Assembly (NCBI RefSeq): GCF_014207535.1
Contig: NZ_JACHGK010000006.1
Span: 1-64,000, forward strand
Source of the DNA: Bacillus benzoevorans
GTDB lineage: Bacteria > Bacillota > Bacilli > Bacillales > Cytobacillaceae
DNA length: 64,000 nt
Direction: 5' to 3'
In this document: in pieces, positions 1 through 9,575 of the stretch
Numbering within the stretch: position 1 is the stretch's first letter
Layout of the letters: each line of letters opens with the position of its first letter
The notes under the pieces: generated by a model
Told to the model about the DNA's origin: nothing
Seen by the model: only the letters and a program-made list of their open reading frames with translations
Database searches by the model: none
Made by a program: the position numbers and the translations under genes

Positions 1-96
1 ACTTTTGGGAGCAAGCTCCCAAAAGTCCGCTCGACTTGCATGTATTAGGCACGCCGCCAGCGTTCGTCCTGAGCCAGGATCAAACTCTCCAATAAA
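1..96 (-). rRNA. rrs: 16S ribosomal RNA, 5' end only
   Basis: The reverse complement opens with the standard 16S start, GAGAGTTTGATCCTGGCTCAG, and runs through the conserved segment ending in TGCATGCAAGTCGAG-type sequence into the variable V1 hairpin, where the window ends. The mature 5' end is probably at about position 96 (TTTATTGGAGAG). The gene lies downstream of gyrB-gyrA on the same strand, the place of rrnO in Bacillus subtilis, so it should be the first gene of an rRNA operon continuing to the left. About 96 bases are too few for species assignment. Confidence 0.97.
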
Positions 97-210
97 GAGT
101 TGAATAGCTCATAAAAATGTCTTTTTTAGTAAAAGACTTATAATAAACGTTGACTTTTTATTGTTCAGTTTTCAAGGAGCAATTCTCCATCGCTCATAGG
201 CGACTTTTAT

Positions 211-321
211 AATATAACATTTATCAGTTATGGAGTCAATATTTTTTTGAAAAATATTTTCAAAATCACTGACTGCGTTGCTGACTTTTAATATTATAAC
301 AGCCTTACCTATGTGGCGCAA
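211..321 (-). promoter_or_regulatory. Tandem rRNA operon promoters P1 and P2
   Basis: Read on the minus strand, two sigma-A type promoters precede the 16S gene. P1 has -35 TTGCGC (321-316), a 17-base spacer and -10 TATAAT (298-293). P2 has -35 TTGACT (239-234), a 17-base spacer and -10 TATATT (216-211). Tandem promoters are usual for Bacillus rRNA operons. The transcribed leader contains CTTGAAAACTGAAC (around 160-178), a sequence common in Bacillus pre-16S leaders. No other gene is visible between the 16S gene and position 411. Confidence 0.8.
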
Positions 322-410
322 GAGTTTTTATTATAAAGATGAAAAAACTTTTATTGCCTGTAAATAATGTAAAGCGAAAACCGGAAAATCCCTGAGCAGT
401 TACACTTCAG

Positions 411-1499
411 TTAAGGATTGGAAACACTTTGTGAAAGGCCGATGATTTCATCGATATATAAAAATCGTTCCTCCAGCATATTGATGAGTTGCCCGGTATT
501 CGTGATTTTTACTAAAGGTCTTACCAGATGATTTCTATTTACAGCTAATACCTCGCCTATTTCCCCGTTGGACAGCTTTACGATACTTCCTTGCGAAAGA
601 TGAATGATACCTTCTCCCAGCGCTTTTATTACTGCTAGATCTAACTTTCCGAAATAATCCTGCTCCATTAATTCAAGAACCTTATATGGGGATTGTTTAC
701 TTCTATACAAACGCTCTGATGTCATAGCATGGAAAATGTCCGCTGCCGCTATGATTTTTGCCTTTGGGTGAATTTCATTTCCTTTCAGACCGAAAATATA
801 GCCGCTTCCATCCATTCTCTCATGATGCTGGATAATAGCAACCTTTGCTCCTTCGCTTAAAAAGGGGATATTTTTGGCCATGTTATAGCTGTAACTGGCA
901 TGAAACTTGATTTCCTTGTACTCTTTAGCTGTTAAAGGCGACTTTTTCTGTAAAACACTTGACTCTATTTTAGACATGCCGCAGTCTGCGAGAAAACCCG
1001 CTAAAGCCGTCTGTACAATTTCCCCCTTCGAAAACTTTAGTCTCGCGGCAATAAAGGCACTGATTAGTCCGACAGCGGTCATATGCTGGTATAAGTACTC
1101 CTCTTCATTTGATAATCGATGCAAAAGGGAAATGTTATCAGGACCGGTCTCTATTTTTTCAAGAAGAGGGAGCAGTATCATTCTGATTCGAGTTATATCG
1201 ACAGGTACCCCTGATTGCCACAGTTTAAATTCCGCTTTACTTGCCTGTACCGCGTGAAGATAAGCGGTAATAAAATCATCCTTTTCACCATTTTGTACTG
1301 CATTACCGTCGGGAATAAATGCGGTGCCATTAACGAGGACACTGCCAATTTCTACGGAAGGAACTAAGAATGCCTGCAAAATTGCGATTAATTCATTCGT
1401 TAGGACGGTTTGCTTAGGAATAAGCGGACGATTTGTCATTCCATACACATCTTCAATTAAAATGCAGCCTGGCTGTAATTCTCTTACCAGTACCCGCAT
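411..1499 (-). CDS. HD-GYP-like domain protein with degenerate HD motif
   Basis: A 362-residue protein with an N-terminal segment of about 130 residues followed by an HD-GYP-like domain (about 135-300). Typical HD-GYP proteins hydrolyse cyclic di-GMP with HDxGK and GYP motifs. Here the first motif reads ADCGMSK instead of HDIGK, and GYP reads GYI inside HHERMDGSGYIFGL; the HHE part and the later AAADIFHAMT segment are kept. Metal-binding and catalysis are therefore doubtful, and it may bind rather than cleave a nucleotide. The ATG is preceded by AGGTGA. It sits between gyrA and the rRNA operon, where B. subtilis has yaaC. Function unknown; family assignment is fairly sure. Confidence 0.75.
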   Translation of the reverse strand: MRVLVRELQPGCILIEDVYGMTNRPLIPKQTVLTNELIAILQAFLVPSVEIGSVLVNGTAFIPDGNAVQNGEKDDFITAYLHAVQASKAEFKLWQSGVPVDITRIRMILLPLLEKIETGPDNISLLHRLSNEEEYLYQHMTAVGLISAFIAARLKFSKGEIVQTALAGFLADCGMSKIESSVLQKKSPLTAKEYKEIKFHASYSYNMAKNIPFLSEGAKVAIIQHHERMDGSGYIFGLKGNEIHPKAKIIAAADIFHAMTSERLYRSKQSPYKVLELMEQDYFGKLDLAVIKALGEGIIHLSQGSIVKLSNGEIGEVLAVNRNHLVRPLVKITNTGQLINMLEERFLYIDEIIGLSQSVSNP

Positions 1500-1588
1500 A
1501 GGGCTTCACCTCGCGATATAATAATACACCTATTTTACTAGGACTATAGACTCAAATACAATGAAAATGAAGTAAATATAGCAAAGAA

Positions 1589-1624
1589 TCAAAAAAGAGG
1601 CCGCGTTTGAACGCTGCCTCTTTT
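1589..1624 (-). terminator. Rho-independent terminator of gyrA
   Basis: On the minus strand an almost perfect stem (AAAAGAGGCAGCGT paired with ACGCGGCCTCTTTT, TCAA loop) is followed by a run of T just after the gyrA stop. Confidence 0.9.
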
Positions 1625-1628
1625 ACAA

Positions 1629-4193
1629 TTACTCTGTATCTGACTCATCTTCAATCAGACTTTCCTCTTCTGCTCTCTGTTCGGAACCTTCTTCAGAACC
1701 CGTTTCGGAATGTCCTTCGTTTTCTTCAGACAGTTCCTCTTCTACTTCTTCAGACTCTTCTTCTCGTTCAACCTTTGCCACAGTTGCAACATATTCGCCA
1801 TCGCCTTCATCAAGGCGAATCAGTTTTACACCCTGAGTATTACGTCCCATTGTTGAAATATCGCTGACAGGCATGCGGATCAGGACACCGCCGGTTGTAA
1901 TGAGCATGATGTCTTCCTCACCAGTTACTGCCTCCATTGAAACGAGACGACCGTTTTTCTCCGTTATATTACATGTCTTAATTCCTTTACCGCCCCTGTG
2001 CTGCAGACGGTACTCCTCAGCAGGTGTTCGTTTCCCATAACCATTCTGGGTTACAATCAGGATTTCAGAGTCTTCTTCAAGAACTTCCATGCCGATGACT
2101 TCATCATCGTCATCAAGCGACATTCCTTTAACACCTGTGGCGGAACGGCCCATTGAACGGACATCTGTTTCGTGGAAACGAATTAACAGACCTTTTTTCG
2201 TACCAATGATAATATCCTTATTCCCGTCAGTTAAACGTACGGAAATGAGTTCATCTCCCTCCCGTAAACCTAGGGCAATTAAGCCGTTGTTACGGATATG
2301 GGCAAATGAAGTAATTGGCGAACGTTTCGAGATACCATGTTTCGTTGTGAAGAATAGGTTCCAATCCTCTTCAAATTCTGCCACCGGAATAATAGCGTTA
2401 ACCCACTCATCCTTTTCAATCCCAAGCAGGTTAATGATGGGAATTCCCTTCGCAGTCCGGCTGAATTCCGGAATTTCATATCCCTTTGCACGATATACCT
2501 TTCCCTTGTTTGTGAAAAATAGAATCGTATCATGGGTAGAGGTTGTGACTAAATGTTCAACGAAATCATCCTCATTCGTTCCCATTCCTTGAATCCCCCG
2601 ACCGCCGCGCTTTTGGGCACGGTAAGTGGATACAGGCAGACGTTTAATATAATCATTATGCGTTAAGGTAATGACAATACTTTCACGCGGGATTAGATCC
2701 TCATCCTCAATCTCATCAAGACCCCCTGCTGTAATTTCTGTACGGCGGGTATCATTGAAGCGTTCCTTGACTTCCGTTAATTCTTCGCGGATAATTTCAA
2801 GGATTTTTTCATCATCGGCTAAAATAGCCTTTAATTCAGCAATAAGCGCCACTAACCCTTGATATTCCTCTTCAATTTTTTCACGTTCCAAACCGGTTAG
2901 ACGCTGCAAACGCATATCGAGAATAGCTTGTGCCTGCTTTTCTGATAAATTAAACTGCTCCATTAATCCGGCACGGGCAATATCGGTTGTCTGAGAGTTC
3001 CGGATTAAATTAATCACAGCGTCTAGATTATCAAGGGCAATCCGCAAGCCCTCTAAAATATGGGCGCGGGCCTCTGCTTTCCGCAATTCGAATTCTGTTC
3101 TTCGTCTGATCACAACTCTTTGGTGATTTAAGTAATGTACGAGACATTCTTTTAAATTCAAGACCTTCGGTTCGCCGTCAACCAAAGCAAGCAGGTTCAC
3201 ACCGAAGCTTGTCTGCAATGCCGTATGCTTATAAAGATTATTTAGAAGCACATTGGCATTAGCATCCTTGCGGACTTCAATGACAATGCGCATTCCTTCG
3301 CGGTCAGACTCATCACGGAGATCGGTAATGCCGTCGATCTTTTTCTCCCTTACCAGTTCGGCAATTCTCTCAATTAATCGCGCCTTATTGACCTGATAAG
3401 GAATTTCGTTAACGATAATAACTTCTTTTCCGTTCGATTTCTGCTCAATTTCAACCTTGGCGCGAAGTTTAAGCGAACCGCGGCCTGTCTCGTAAGCCTT
3501 GCGGATTCCGCTCCGCCCTAAGATCAATCCTCCGGTAGGAAAATCAGGACCAGGTATAATATCCATTAATTCCTGGATACTAATATCAGGATCCTTACTT
3601 ACTGCAAGCACACCATCAATGACCTCGCCAAGCTGATGCGGCGGTATATTGGTTGCCATCCCGACTGCAATACCGGATGTTCCATTTACAAGTAAATTAG
3701 GAAATCTAGCCGGAAGAACGGCAGGTTCCTTCTCTTCGCCATCATAGTTCGGCTGGTAATCGATTGTATCTTTATTGATATCGCGCAATAGCTCCATCGA
3801 AATCTTTGACATTCTCGCCTCTGTATAACGCATCGCTGCTGCAGAGTCCCCGTCAATGGAGCCAAAGTTTCCATGACCGTCTACGAGCATATAGCGGTAG
3901 TTGAAGTCCTGTGCCATCCGGACCATGGTTTCATAAACCGCCGAGTCACCATGGGGGTGATACTTACCAATTACATCCCCTACGATACGTGCCGACTTTT
4001 TATATGGCTTATCTGCATGCATTCCCAAATCATGCATCGCATATAAAATACGGCGGTGGACCGGCTTTAAGCCATCCCGTACATCCGGCAATGCCCGTGA
4101 CACAATAACGCTCATGGCATAATCTAAAAAGGACGTCCGCATTTCCTGGCTGATATTAATCTCTTTTACTTGGGATTTTGGCGTCTCATCCAT
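1629..4193 (-). CDS. gyrA: DNA gyrase subunit A
   Basis: 854-residue breakage-reunion subunit of DNA gyrase (GyrA2GyrB2), which introduces negative supercoils. The catalytic tyrosine is Tyr123 in AAMRYTEARMS. The quinolone-determining region reads HPHGDSAVYET with Ser84, the drug-sensitive form. The GyrA-box QKRGGRGIQG lies near residue 520, and the C-terminal beta-pinwheel ends in a strongly acidic tail of about 45 residues rich in Glu and Ser. The ATG is preceded by GGGAGG at eight bases. gyrB is 126 bases upstream, and gyrA has its own terminator. Confidence 0.98.
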   Translation of the reverse strand: MDETPKSQVKEINISQEMRTSFLDYAMSVIVSRALPDVRDGLKPVHRRILYAMHDLGMHADKPYKKSARIVGDVIGKYHPHGDSAVYETMVRMAQDFNYRYMLVDGHGNFGSIDGDSAAAMRYTEARMSKISMELLRDINKDTIDYQPNYDGEEKEPAVLPARFPNLLVNGTSGIAVGMATNIPPHQLGEVIDGVLAVSKDPDISIQELMDIIPGPDFPTGGLILGRSGIRKAYETGRGSLKLRAKVEIEQKSNGKEVIIVNEIPYQVNKARLIERIAELVREKKIDGITDLRDESDREGMRIVIEVRKDANANVLLNNLYKHTALQTSFGVNLLALVDGEPKVLNLKECLVHYLNHQRVVIRRRTEFELRKAEARAHILEGLRIALDNLDAVINLIRNSQTTDIARAGLMEQFNLSEKQAQAILDMRLQRLTGLEREKIEEEYQGLVALIAELKAILADDEKILEIIREELTEVKERFNDTRRTEITAGGLDEIEDEDLIPRESIVITLTHNDYIKRLPVSTYRAQKRGGRGIQGMGTNEDDFVEHLVTTSTHDTILFFTNKGKVYRAKGYEIPEFSRTAKGIPIINLLGIEKDEWVNAIIPVAEFEEDWNLFFTTKHGISKRSPITSFAHIRNNGLIALGLREGDELISVRLTDGNKDIIIGTKKGLLIRFHETDVRSMGRSATGVKGMSLDDDDEVIGMEVLEEDSEILIVTQNGYGKRTPAEEYRLQHRGGKGIKTCNITEKNGRLVSMEAVTGEEDIMLITTGGVLIRMPVSDISTMGRNTQGVKLIRLDEGDGEYVATVAKVEREEESEEVEEELSEENEGHSETGSEEGSEQRAEEESLIEDESDTE

Positions 4194-4319
4194 CTATAAT
4201 ACCTCCCCGACTAGAAACGAACCTTTTCATTTCTATAACCTGCTTTTTTTACAACCAACTTTGAATATAGAATATTGTTCAGGCAAAGAGCCGTATCTTA
4301 CTGCGCACTGTTTATGATT

Positions 4320-6248
4320 CTATATATCAAGATTCTTAACAAATAGGGCATTTTCTTCGATAAATTGACGGCGCGGCTCTACTTTATCCCCCATAAGCAT
4401 TTCAAAAGTTTCATCCGCTTCAATGGCATCCTTTAAGTTTACCTGAAGCAGTGTCCGCGTTTCCGGATTCATTGTTGTTTCCCACAGCTGTTCTGGATTC
4501 ATTTCCCCGAGACCTTTGTAGCGCTGCACATTCGGCTTTGGTGAGTCCGGAAATCTTGCCATTATCTCCTCAAGCTGAGCCTCATTATAAGCATACTCGA
4601 TTCTTTTTCCAGCCTGTACCTTATATAACGGCGGCTGAGCAATATAAATATAACCCGCTTCAATGATTTTTCTCATATAGCGGTAGAAGAATGTTAAAAG
4701 AAGCGTCCGGATATGGGCACCATCGACATCGGCATCTGTCATGATGACAATCTTATGGTATCTTGCCTTTGAAATGTCGAAGTCCTCGCCGATACCAGTT
4801 CCGGCAGCGGTAATCATTGCTCTGACTTCATTATTCGATAGAATCCGGTCGAGACGTGCCTTCTCCACGTTCAGGATTTTCCCGCGGAGCGGCAGGATGG
4901 CTTGGTAGTGGCGGTCGCGCCCCTGCTTCGCAGAGCCGCCTGCAGAGTCACCCTCAACGATGTAAATTTCACTGATTGAAGGATCCTTTGAAGAACAGTC
5001 GGCCAGTTTTCCCGGAAGGCTGGATACTTCTAGGGCACTCTTTCTTCTCGTTAACTCGCGTGCTTTCTTCGCAGCCATTCTCGCTCTTGTCGCCATTAAT
5101 CCTTTTTCGACAATTTTCCGCGCAACCGATGGATTTTCTAGTAAGAACTTTTCCAAATGCTCGGCAAACAGGGAGTCTGCAATCGTCCGAACTTCAGAAT
5201 TCCCGAGCTTTGTTTTCGTCTGACCTTCGAATTGCGGGTCAGGATGCTTAATGGAAATAATGGCTACTAACCCTTCACGGACATCCTCACCAGAAAGATT
5301 CTGTTCACTCTCCTTCAGAAGTCCATTTTTCCGTGCATAATCATTAATTACTCTCGTAAGGGCTGATTTAAAGCCGGATTCATGCGTTCCACCCTCATAC
5401 GTATGGATATTATTGGCGAATGAGTAGATGTTGCCAATATAGCTGTCATTGTACTGCATGGCAATCTCAACTGAAATTCCGTCCCGTTCTGCCAATATAT
5501 CAATCGGTTCCTCAAAGAGCACTTCCTTTGACCGATTTAAATGTTCTACATATGACTTAATTCCGCCCTCATAGTGGTATTCAGCTTTCTTATTCTCCTC
5601 ACGTTTATCCTCAATGTTAATGTTTAATCCGCGGTTTAGGAAAGCCAGCTCCCGGATCCTGGTCGCCAGGATATCATATTCAAATTCAATTGTTTCTTTA
5701 AAAATCTCCGGGTCTGGGACGAAGTGAGTAATCGTTCCTGTTACTTCTGTATCACCAATAATTTGCAGGTCGGTAGCTGGAACGCCCCTTTCAAATTTCT
5801 GATAATGGATATGTCCGTCCCGGTGAACCCATACCTCTAATATGGTGGAAAGCGCATTAACAACAGAGGCACCCACACCGTGCAGGCCACCGGAAACTTT
5901 ATAGCCTCCGCCGCCGAATTTCCCGCCTGCATGGAGTACGGTTAAAATCGTTTCAACAGCAGGACGTCCTGTTTTTTCATGGATACCGACAGGAATACCA
6001 CGACCGTTATCCTTCACTGTAATACTATTATCTTTTTCGATAGTCACATCAATTTTTGTACAATAACCGGCCAGCGCCTCATCAATACTGTTATCGACAA
6101 TTTCCCAGACTAAATGATGAAGACCTCTTGAACTTGTTGAACCAATATACATTCCAGGCCGTTTGCGCACTGCCTCAAGCCCCTCGAGGACTTGTATTTG
6201 ATCGGCTTCATAAGACTGTTCAGGAACTGCATTTTGTTCCATAGCCAT
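4320..6248 (-). CDS. gyrB: DNA gyrase subunit B
   Basis: ATPase subunit of DNA gyrase, about 642 residues. Visible are the GHKL ATP-binding motifs (EIVDNSIDEALAG, DNGRGIPVGIHEK, GGLHGVGASVVNALS), the TOPRIM motifs (IVEGDSAGGSAKQGRDR, TDADVDGAHI) and the C-terminal YKGLGEMNPEQLWETTM block. I chose the ATG at 6248 (MAMEQ), just after GGTGA; a GTG at 6257 preceded by AAAGGA and an ATG at 6242 are alternatives. It lies downstream of remB and upstream of gyrA, as in other Bacillus. Confidence 0.97.
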   Translation of the reverse strand: MAMEQNAVPEQSYEADQIQVLEGLEAVRKRPGMYIGSTSSRGLHHLVWEIVDNSIDEALAGYCTKIDVTIEKDNSITVKDNGRGIPVGIHEKTGRPAVETILTVLHAGGKFGGGGYKVSGGLHGVGASVVNALSTILEVWVHRDGHIHYQKFERGVPATDLQIIGDTEVTGTITHFVPDPEIFKETIEFEYDILATRIRELAFLNRGLNINIEDKREENKKAEYHYEGGIKSYVEHLNRSKEVLFEEPIDILAERDGISVEIAMQYNDSYIGNIYSFANNIHTYEGGTHESGFKSALTRVINDYARKNGLLKESEQNLSGEDVREGLVAIISIKHPDPQFEGQTKTKLGNSEVRTIADSLFAEHLEKFLLENPSVARKIVEKGLMATRARMAAKKARELTRRKSALEVSSLPGKLADCSSKDPSISEIYIVEGDSAGGSAKQGRDRHYQAILPLRGKILNVEKARLDRILSNNEVRAMITAAGTGIGEDFDISKARYHKIVIMTDADVDGAHIRTLLLTFFYRYMRKIIEAGYIYIAQPPLYKVQAGKRIEYAYNEAQLEEIMARFPDSPKPNVQRYKGLGEMNPEQLWETTMNPETRTLLQVNLKDAIEADETFEMLMGDKVEPRRQFIEENALFVKNLDI

Positions 6249-6386
6249 ATCAGTCACCTACACTTTCCTTTGCTATGATTTTCCACCCATATATTCTTAT
6301 CACAAGAAAATTTATAGAACGATTGACAGCAGGGTAAAGCCGCCATTACCCTGTAAATCGCTAATCTGTATATATTGAAATTTATC

Positions 6387-6635
6387 TTAAAATTCCTGTA
6401 CGGATAATTTTTGTGTCCTTTTTTTCAAAGTACTTGTTGCCAGTGGGGAATAATAGATTCGTTCCGTTGTCACGATAATGGACTTAATTGATTCCTGTTT
6501 TTGATGGAATGAGGCTTCTGCCTGGTGATGATGAAATTTATCCATATTTGTTGAAGATTGAATACTTTCTTTATCAATAATGGCTATAATATCTTTTGTG
6601 TCGACTAGTGTTTCATCGCCCAAATAAATATACAA
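6387..6635 (-). CDS. remB: RemB (YaaB), DUF370-type matrix regulator
   Basis: 82-residue protein opening with MYIYLGDETLV, the typical start of the RemA/RemB (DUF370) family. In B. subtilis RemB acts with RemA as a regulator of biofilm-matrix genes. Its position directly after recF (9 bases) and before gyrB matches yaaB. The middle holds a His/Gln-rich stretch (FHHHQAEASFHQ), followed by the conserved SIIVTTERIYYSP segment. It is probably cotranscribed with recF. Confidence 0.88.
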   Translation of the reverse strand: MYIYLGDETLVDTKDIIAIIDKESIQSSTNMDKFHHHQAEASFHQKQESIKSIIVTTERIYYSPLATSTLKKRTQKLSVQEF

Positions 6636-6644
6636 ATAATCACC

Positions 6645-7763
6645 TCACTGTATTCTTTCCATCGTTCCCACTTTCACATGGAAGGTGGATGCCTCCTTTA
6701 AGGTTTGATGAGCAATTCCATCAACACTTGTTGTTGTGACAAAGGTTTGAACCTTCCCCTGTATCGTATTTAATAAATGCGATTGTCTATAATCATCGAG
6801 TTCCGACAGAACATCATCTAATAAAAGAATAGGATACTCTCCAATTTCAGAATGTATAAGTTCAATTTCAGCTAATTTGATTGATAACGCTGTTGTCCTT
6901 TGCTGCCCCTGTGAGCCAAATGTCTGTACGTCCCGGTCGTTGACATGAAAAATTAAGTCATCACGCTGCGGACCAAACAAAGTGACACCGCGATCAATCT
7001 CCCGTTGTCTGACTTGTGCAAATTTATTCTGATATACATCCATCATCATCGACAAATCTTGTCCTTCTGATACATTTGCAGATGACTTATACTTGATTTT
7101 TAACATTTCGAGACCTCTAGAGATCCCTTCATGGATCGGCTGTGCCCAGTTTTGCAGCAAATGCAGAAATTCAAATCGCTTTATGATAATTTTGGCTGCT
7201 GATTGAATGAACTGGTCTGTTAAAATTTCCAGCATTGTTTCGTCTGTTTGCTTCCGCGATTGAAGCAGTTTTAAATAATGATTTCTTTGCTGCAAAATCT
7301 TATTTAACTGTCCCATTTCATGTAAATAGACAGGGGAAATCTGCCCAATCTCCATATCAATAAAACGCCGCCTTACTTGAGGGCTGCCCTTGACTAAATT
7401 AAGATCTTCGGGCGCAAACATAACGACATTCATATTACCTACGTACTGACTGAGTTTTTGCTGTTCAATATGATTGAATTTTGCCTTTTTCCCTTTCTTT
7501 GAGATGGTCAATTCCATCGGGACAGAGCCATTATTTTTCTGCACTCTACCTTCTATTTTAGCATATTCCGTATCCCAGCGAATAAGATCTTTATCATTTG
7601 ATGTTCGATGAGATTTGGCCATAGCTAGAACATAAATTGACTCCATCACATTTGTTTTTCCTTGAGCATTTTCACCAAGGATGACATTGACTTTATTCTC
7701 AAAGGAAGCATCCAGCTGATCGTAATTACGAAAATTTTTCAAGTGTAATTGTTTAATAAACAT
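6645..7763 (-). CDS. recF: DNA replication/repair protein RecF
   Basis: SMC-like ATPase of about 372 residues that loads RecA at single-strand gaps with RecO and RecR. Walker A is GENAQGKTN near residue 30, the ABC-type signature region contains FGSQGQQRTTALSIKLAE, and Walker B is ILLLDDVLSELD near the C-terminus. Start at 7763 (MFIKQLHLKNFRNYD) because AAAGGA lies eight bases upstream; the ATG three codons earlier would have no spacing from it. It follows yaaA and precedes remB, the standard dnaA-dnaN-yaaA-recF order. Confidence 0.97.
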   Translation of the reverse strand: MFIKQLHLKNFRNYDQLDASFENKVNVILGENAQGKTNVMESIYVLAMAKSHRTSNDKDLIRWDTEYAKIEGRVQKNNGSVPMELTISKKGKKAKFNHIEQQKLSQYVGNMNVVMFAPEDLNLVKGSPQVRRRFIDMEIGQISPVYLHEMGQLNKILQQRNHYLKLLQSRKQTDETMLEILTDQFIQSAAKIIIKRFEFLHLLQNWAQPIHEGISRGLEMLKIKYKSSANVSEGQDLSMMMDVYQNKFAQVRQREIDRGVTLFGPQRDDLIFHVNDRDVQTFGSQGQQRTTALSIKLAEIELIHSEIGEYPILLLDDVLSELDDYRQSHLLNTIQGKVQTFVTTTSVDGIAHQTLKEASTFHVKVGTMERIQ

Positions 7764-7818
7764 CCACTTCATCCTTTACAGAAAAGCGCGAGCACATTTG
7801 CCGGTAGTAAGATTGAGC

Positions 7819-8040
7819 TCATTGAGCAATCGTAAAAGTTTTATTAACCCCTTTAATTTCAACCTTATCACCGTGACGAAGCTTTCTTCCGCGCCGCTGA
7901 TCCTGTTCTCCATTGATCAGCACTTCATATTCGCTTAAAAACCATTTGGCCATACCACCGGTGGAAATTAAATCCGCTAACTGGAGAAACTGGCCAAGGG
8001 TGATATATTCTGTATTAATTTTTATCTGTTCCATTGCCAT
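7819..8040 (-). CDS. yaaA: S4-domain protein YaaA (RlbA-type)
   Basis: 73-residue S4-like RNA-binding protein, matching YaaA of the dnaN-recF interval in sequence (TLGQFLQLAD, GGMAKWFLSE, RRGRKLRHGD) and size (71 residues in B. subtilis). In B. subtilis it is linked to large-subunit ribosome assembly. An internal ATG two codons in (8034) would give a 71-residue product and is equally possible. It is probably cotranscribed with recF 55 bases downstream. Confidence 0.92.
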   Translation of the reverse strand: MAMEQIKINTEYITLGQFLQLADLISTGGMAKWFLSEYEVLINGEQDQRRGRKLRHGDKVEIKGVNKTFTIAQ

Positions 8041-8141
8041 TCACTCTTTCATGGAATTTGATTTAATATTTAATTATAGCAAACAATTCCTTTTTAAACA
8101 AAAAGAGCGGAATAAAATAATTTTACCATTTTTTCCCGTCC

Positions 8142-8176
8142 CACAGGAAAAGCCGCCGGCAAATGCGGCAGCTTTT
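8142..8176 (-). terminator. Terminator after dnaN
   Basis: Minus-strand stem AAAAGCTGCCG/CGGCGGCTTTT (one G-T pair) immediately after the dnaN stop. The trailing T-run is short, so read-through into yaaA-recF is likely. Confidence 0.65.
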
Positions 8177-8180
8177 GATT

Positions 8181-9317
8181 TTAGTAAGTCCGTACAGGCA
8201 GAATAAGCTGAAGGATCGAATCATCATTGATCGGGCAGATAATAAACGGCCGCATAGCACCGGTAAAGCTGATTTTTATATCTGTTCCTTCTAACGCTTT
8301 TAATGCATCCATCATATATTTTGCACTGAATGAAATTTTTAGTTCTTCGCCCTCGAGTGACTGGCTTTTTATTTCTTCAACAACTTTCCCTACCTCGGGA
8401 GTGTTGGAGGAAATTTGAATGTCTCCAGTTTCAATCGTTGACAGTTTTACAACATTATTGCGGCTCTCTCTTGCCAGCAATGAGGCACGGTCAATAGCCT
8501 GAAGGAATTCCTTTGTTTTTAAAACGATATCCGTTTTGCTCTCATTTGGAATGAGTCTGGATGTATCAGGATAGTTTCCCTCCAGCAGTCTTGAGAAAAA
8601 TAATAAATGCTTCGCTTTAAATAAAACCTGGTTTTCTGTAATGACAATTTCGATCCCCTCGTTATTGTCAGCCAATATTTTACTCAATTCATTCAGGCTC
8701 TTCCCTGGAATGACCACATTATAGATTGCATCCTCTGCTAAATCGATAGGAGCCTTTCTTAAAGCCAGCCGGTGGCTGTCTGTTGCAATACAGATCAGCT
8801 GGTTATTTTCAACCTTCCAGTTGACACCTGTCAAGATAGGCCGTGTTTCTGAGGTGGACACGGCGAAGACGGTTTGGCGGATCATGGCTTTCAGCAGGTC
8901 TGTAGGAACGGTGAAGACATTGTTCTCCTCTACTTGCGGCAAATGTGGATATTCATCTGCGTCAAGTCCGATTAAATTAAATTCTGAAGTTCCGGAGCGA
9001 ATGACCGTTTGCATGGATGAATGTACTTCTATTTCAACTTGATCTGTAGGGAGCTTCTTTACAATTTCGCTGAAAAACTTAGCCTGCAGTACAATGGCAC
9101 CATGCTGTTGGATATCCACAATGATTTTATCCTCTTCTTCTTTTGGAATAAAAGACTCAATGGATACATCTGAGTCACTTCCTGTTAGGGTTACTCCTTC
9201 ATCCGATGCAACAATTTTAATTCCAGTTAATATCGGAATCGTTGTCCTGCTCGATACAGCTTTCATCACATCTTGAACACTTTGAACTAAGTGATCGCGC
9301 TGGATTACGAATTTCAT
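8181..9317 (-). CDS. dnaN: DNA polymerase III sliding clamp (beta subunit)
   Basis: 378-residue ring-forming processivity factor; the B. subtilis protein has the same length. It begins MKFVIQRDHLVQSVQDV and shows the three-fold repeated clamp fold, with the hydrophobic C-terminal segment ending in ILPVRTY that binds clamp-interacting proteins. The ATG is preceded by GGAGGATTAATT. It is separated from dnaA by the unwinding half of oriC. Confidence 0.98.
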   Translation of the reverse strand: MKFVIQRDHLVQSVQDVMKAVSSRTTIPILTGIKIVASDEGVTLTGSDSDVSIESFIPKEEEDKIIVDIQQHGAIVLQAKFFSEIVKKLPTDQVEIEVHSSMQTVIRSGTSEFNLIGLDADEYPHLPQVEENNVFTVPTDLLKAMIRQTVFAVSTSETRPILTGVNWKVENNQLICIATDSHRLALRKAPIDLAEDAIYNVVIPGKSLNELSKILADNNEGIEIVITENQVLFKAKHLLFFSRLLEGNYPDTSRLIPNESKTDIVLKTKEFLQAIDRASLLARESRNNVVKLSTIETGDIQISSNTPEVGKVVEEIKSQSLEGEELKISFSAKYMMDALKALEGTDIKISFTGAMRPFIICPINDDSILQLILPVRTY

Positions 9318-9575
9318 AATTAATCCTCCGTCTTGCTAATTTTATATATTATTTTTATTTAAAAAAATAGTAGTAATAGTAATAGGGCCTGTGATTATGT
9401 GGATAACCCATGATCAGGCACGGAAATACAGTCTATCCACATGTGGACAGACTGTGGGCAAGTGGATCAAAGTTATACACAGACATGTGGGCTATTCAGA
9501 AATAAAAAAAGAGAATTCTTAAAGATAAACGAAAGAAAGAGATAGAAAATCAAATGCGCCTTCTGCTGAATAAAG
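9318..9575. other. oriC, dnaA-dnaN half: unwinding element with DnaA-trios
   Basis: An AT-rich stretch (9321-9367) is followed by six in-register trinucleotides TAG/TAA at 9368-9385, a GC-rich GGGCC, and a perfect DnaA box TGTGGATAA at 9398-9406. Further weaker boxes are CTATCCACA (9433-9441), TGTGGACAG (9442-9450) and TTATACACA (9473-9481). This is the arrangement known for the B. subtilis origin-unwinding system: DnaA boxes, GC-rich spacer, DnaA-trio repeats, then the melting region, where DnaA loads onto one strand. Confidence 0.92.

Noticed and set aside
1607..1867. Open frame opposite the gyrA C-terminus
   Set aside because: A mirror of the repetitive acidic gyrA tail; Leu-rich only because Glu/Ser codons are read backwards.
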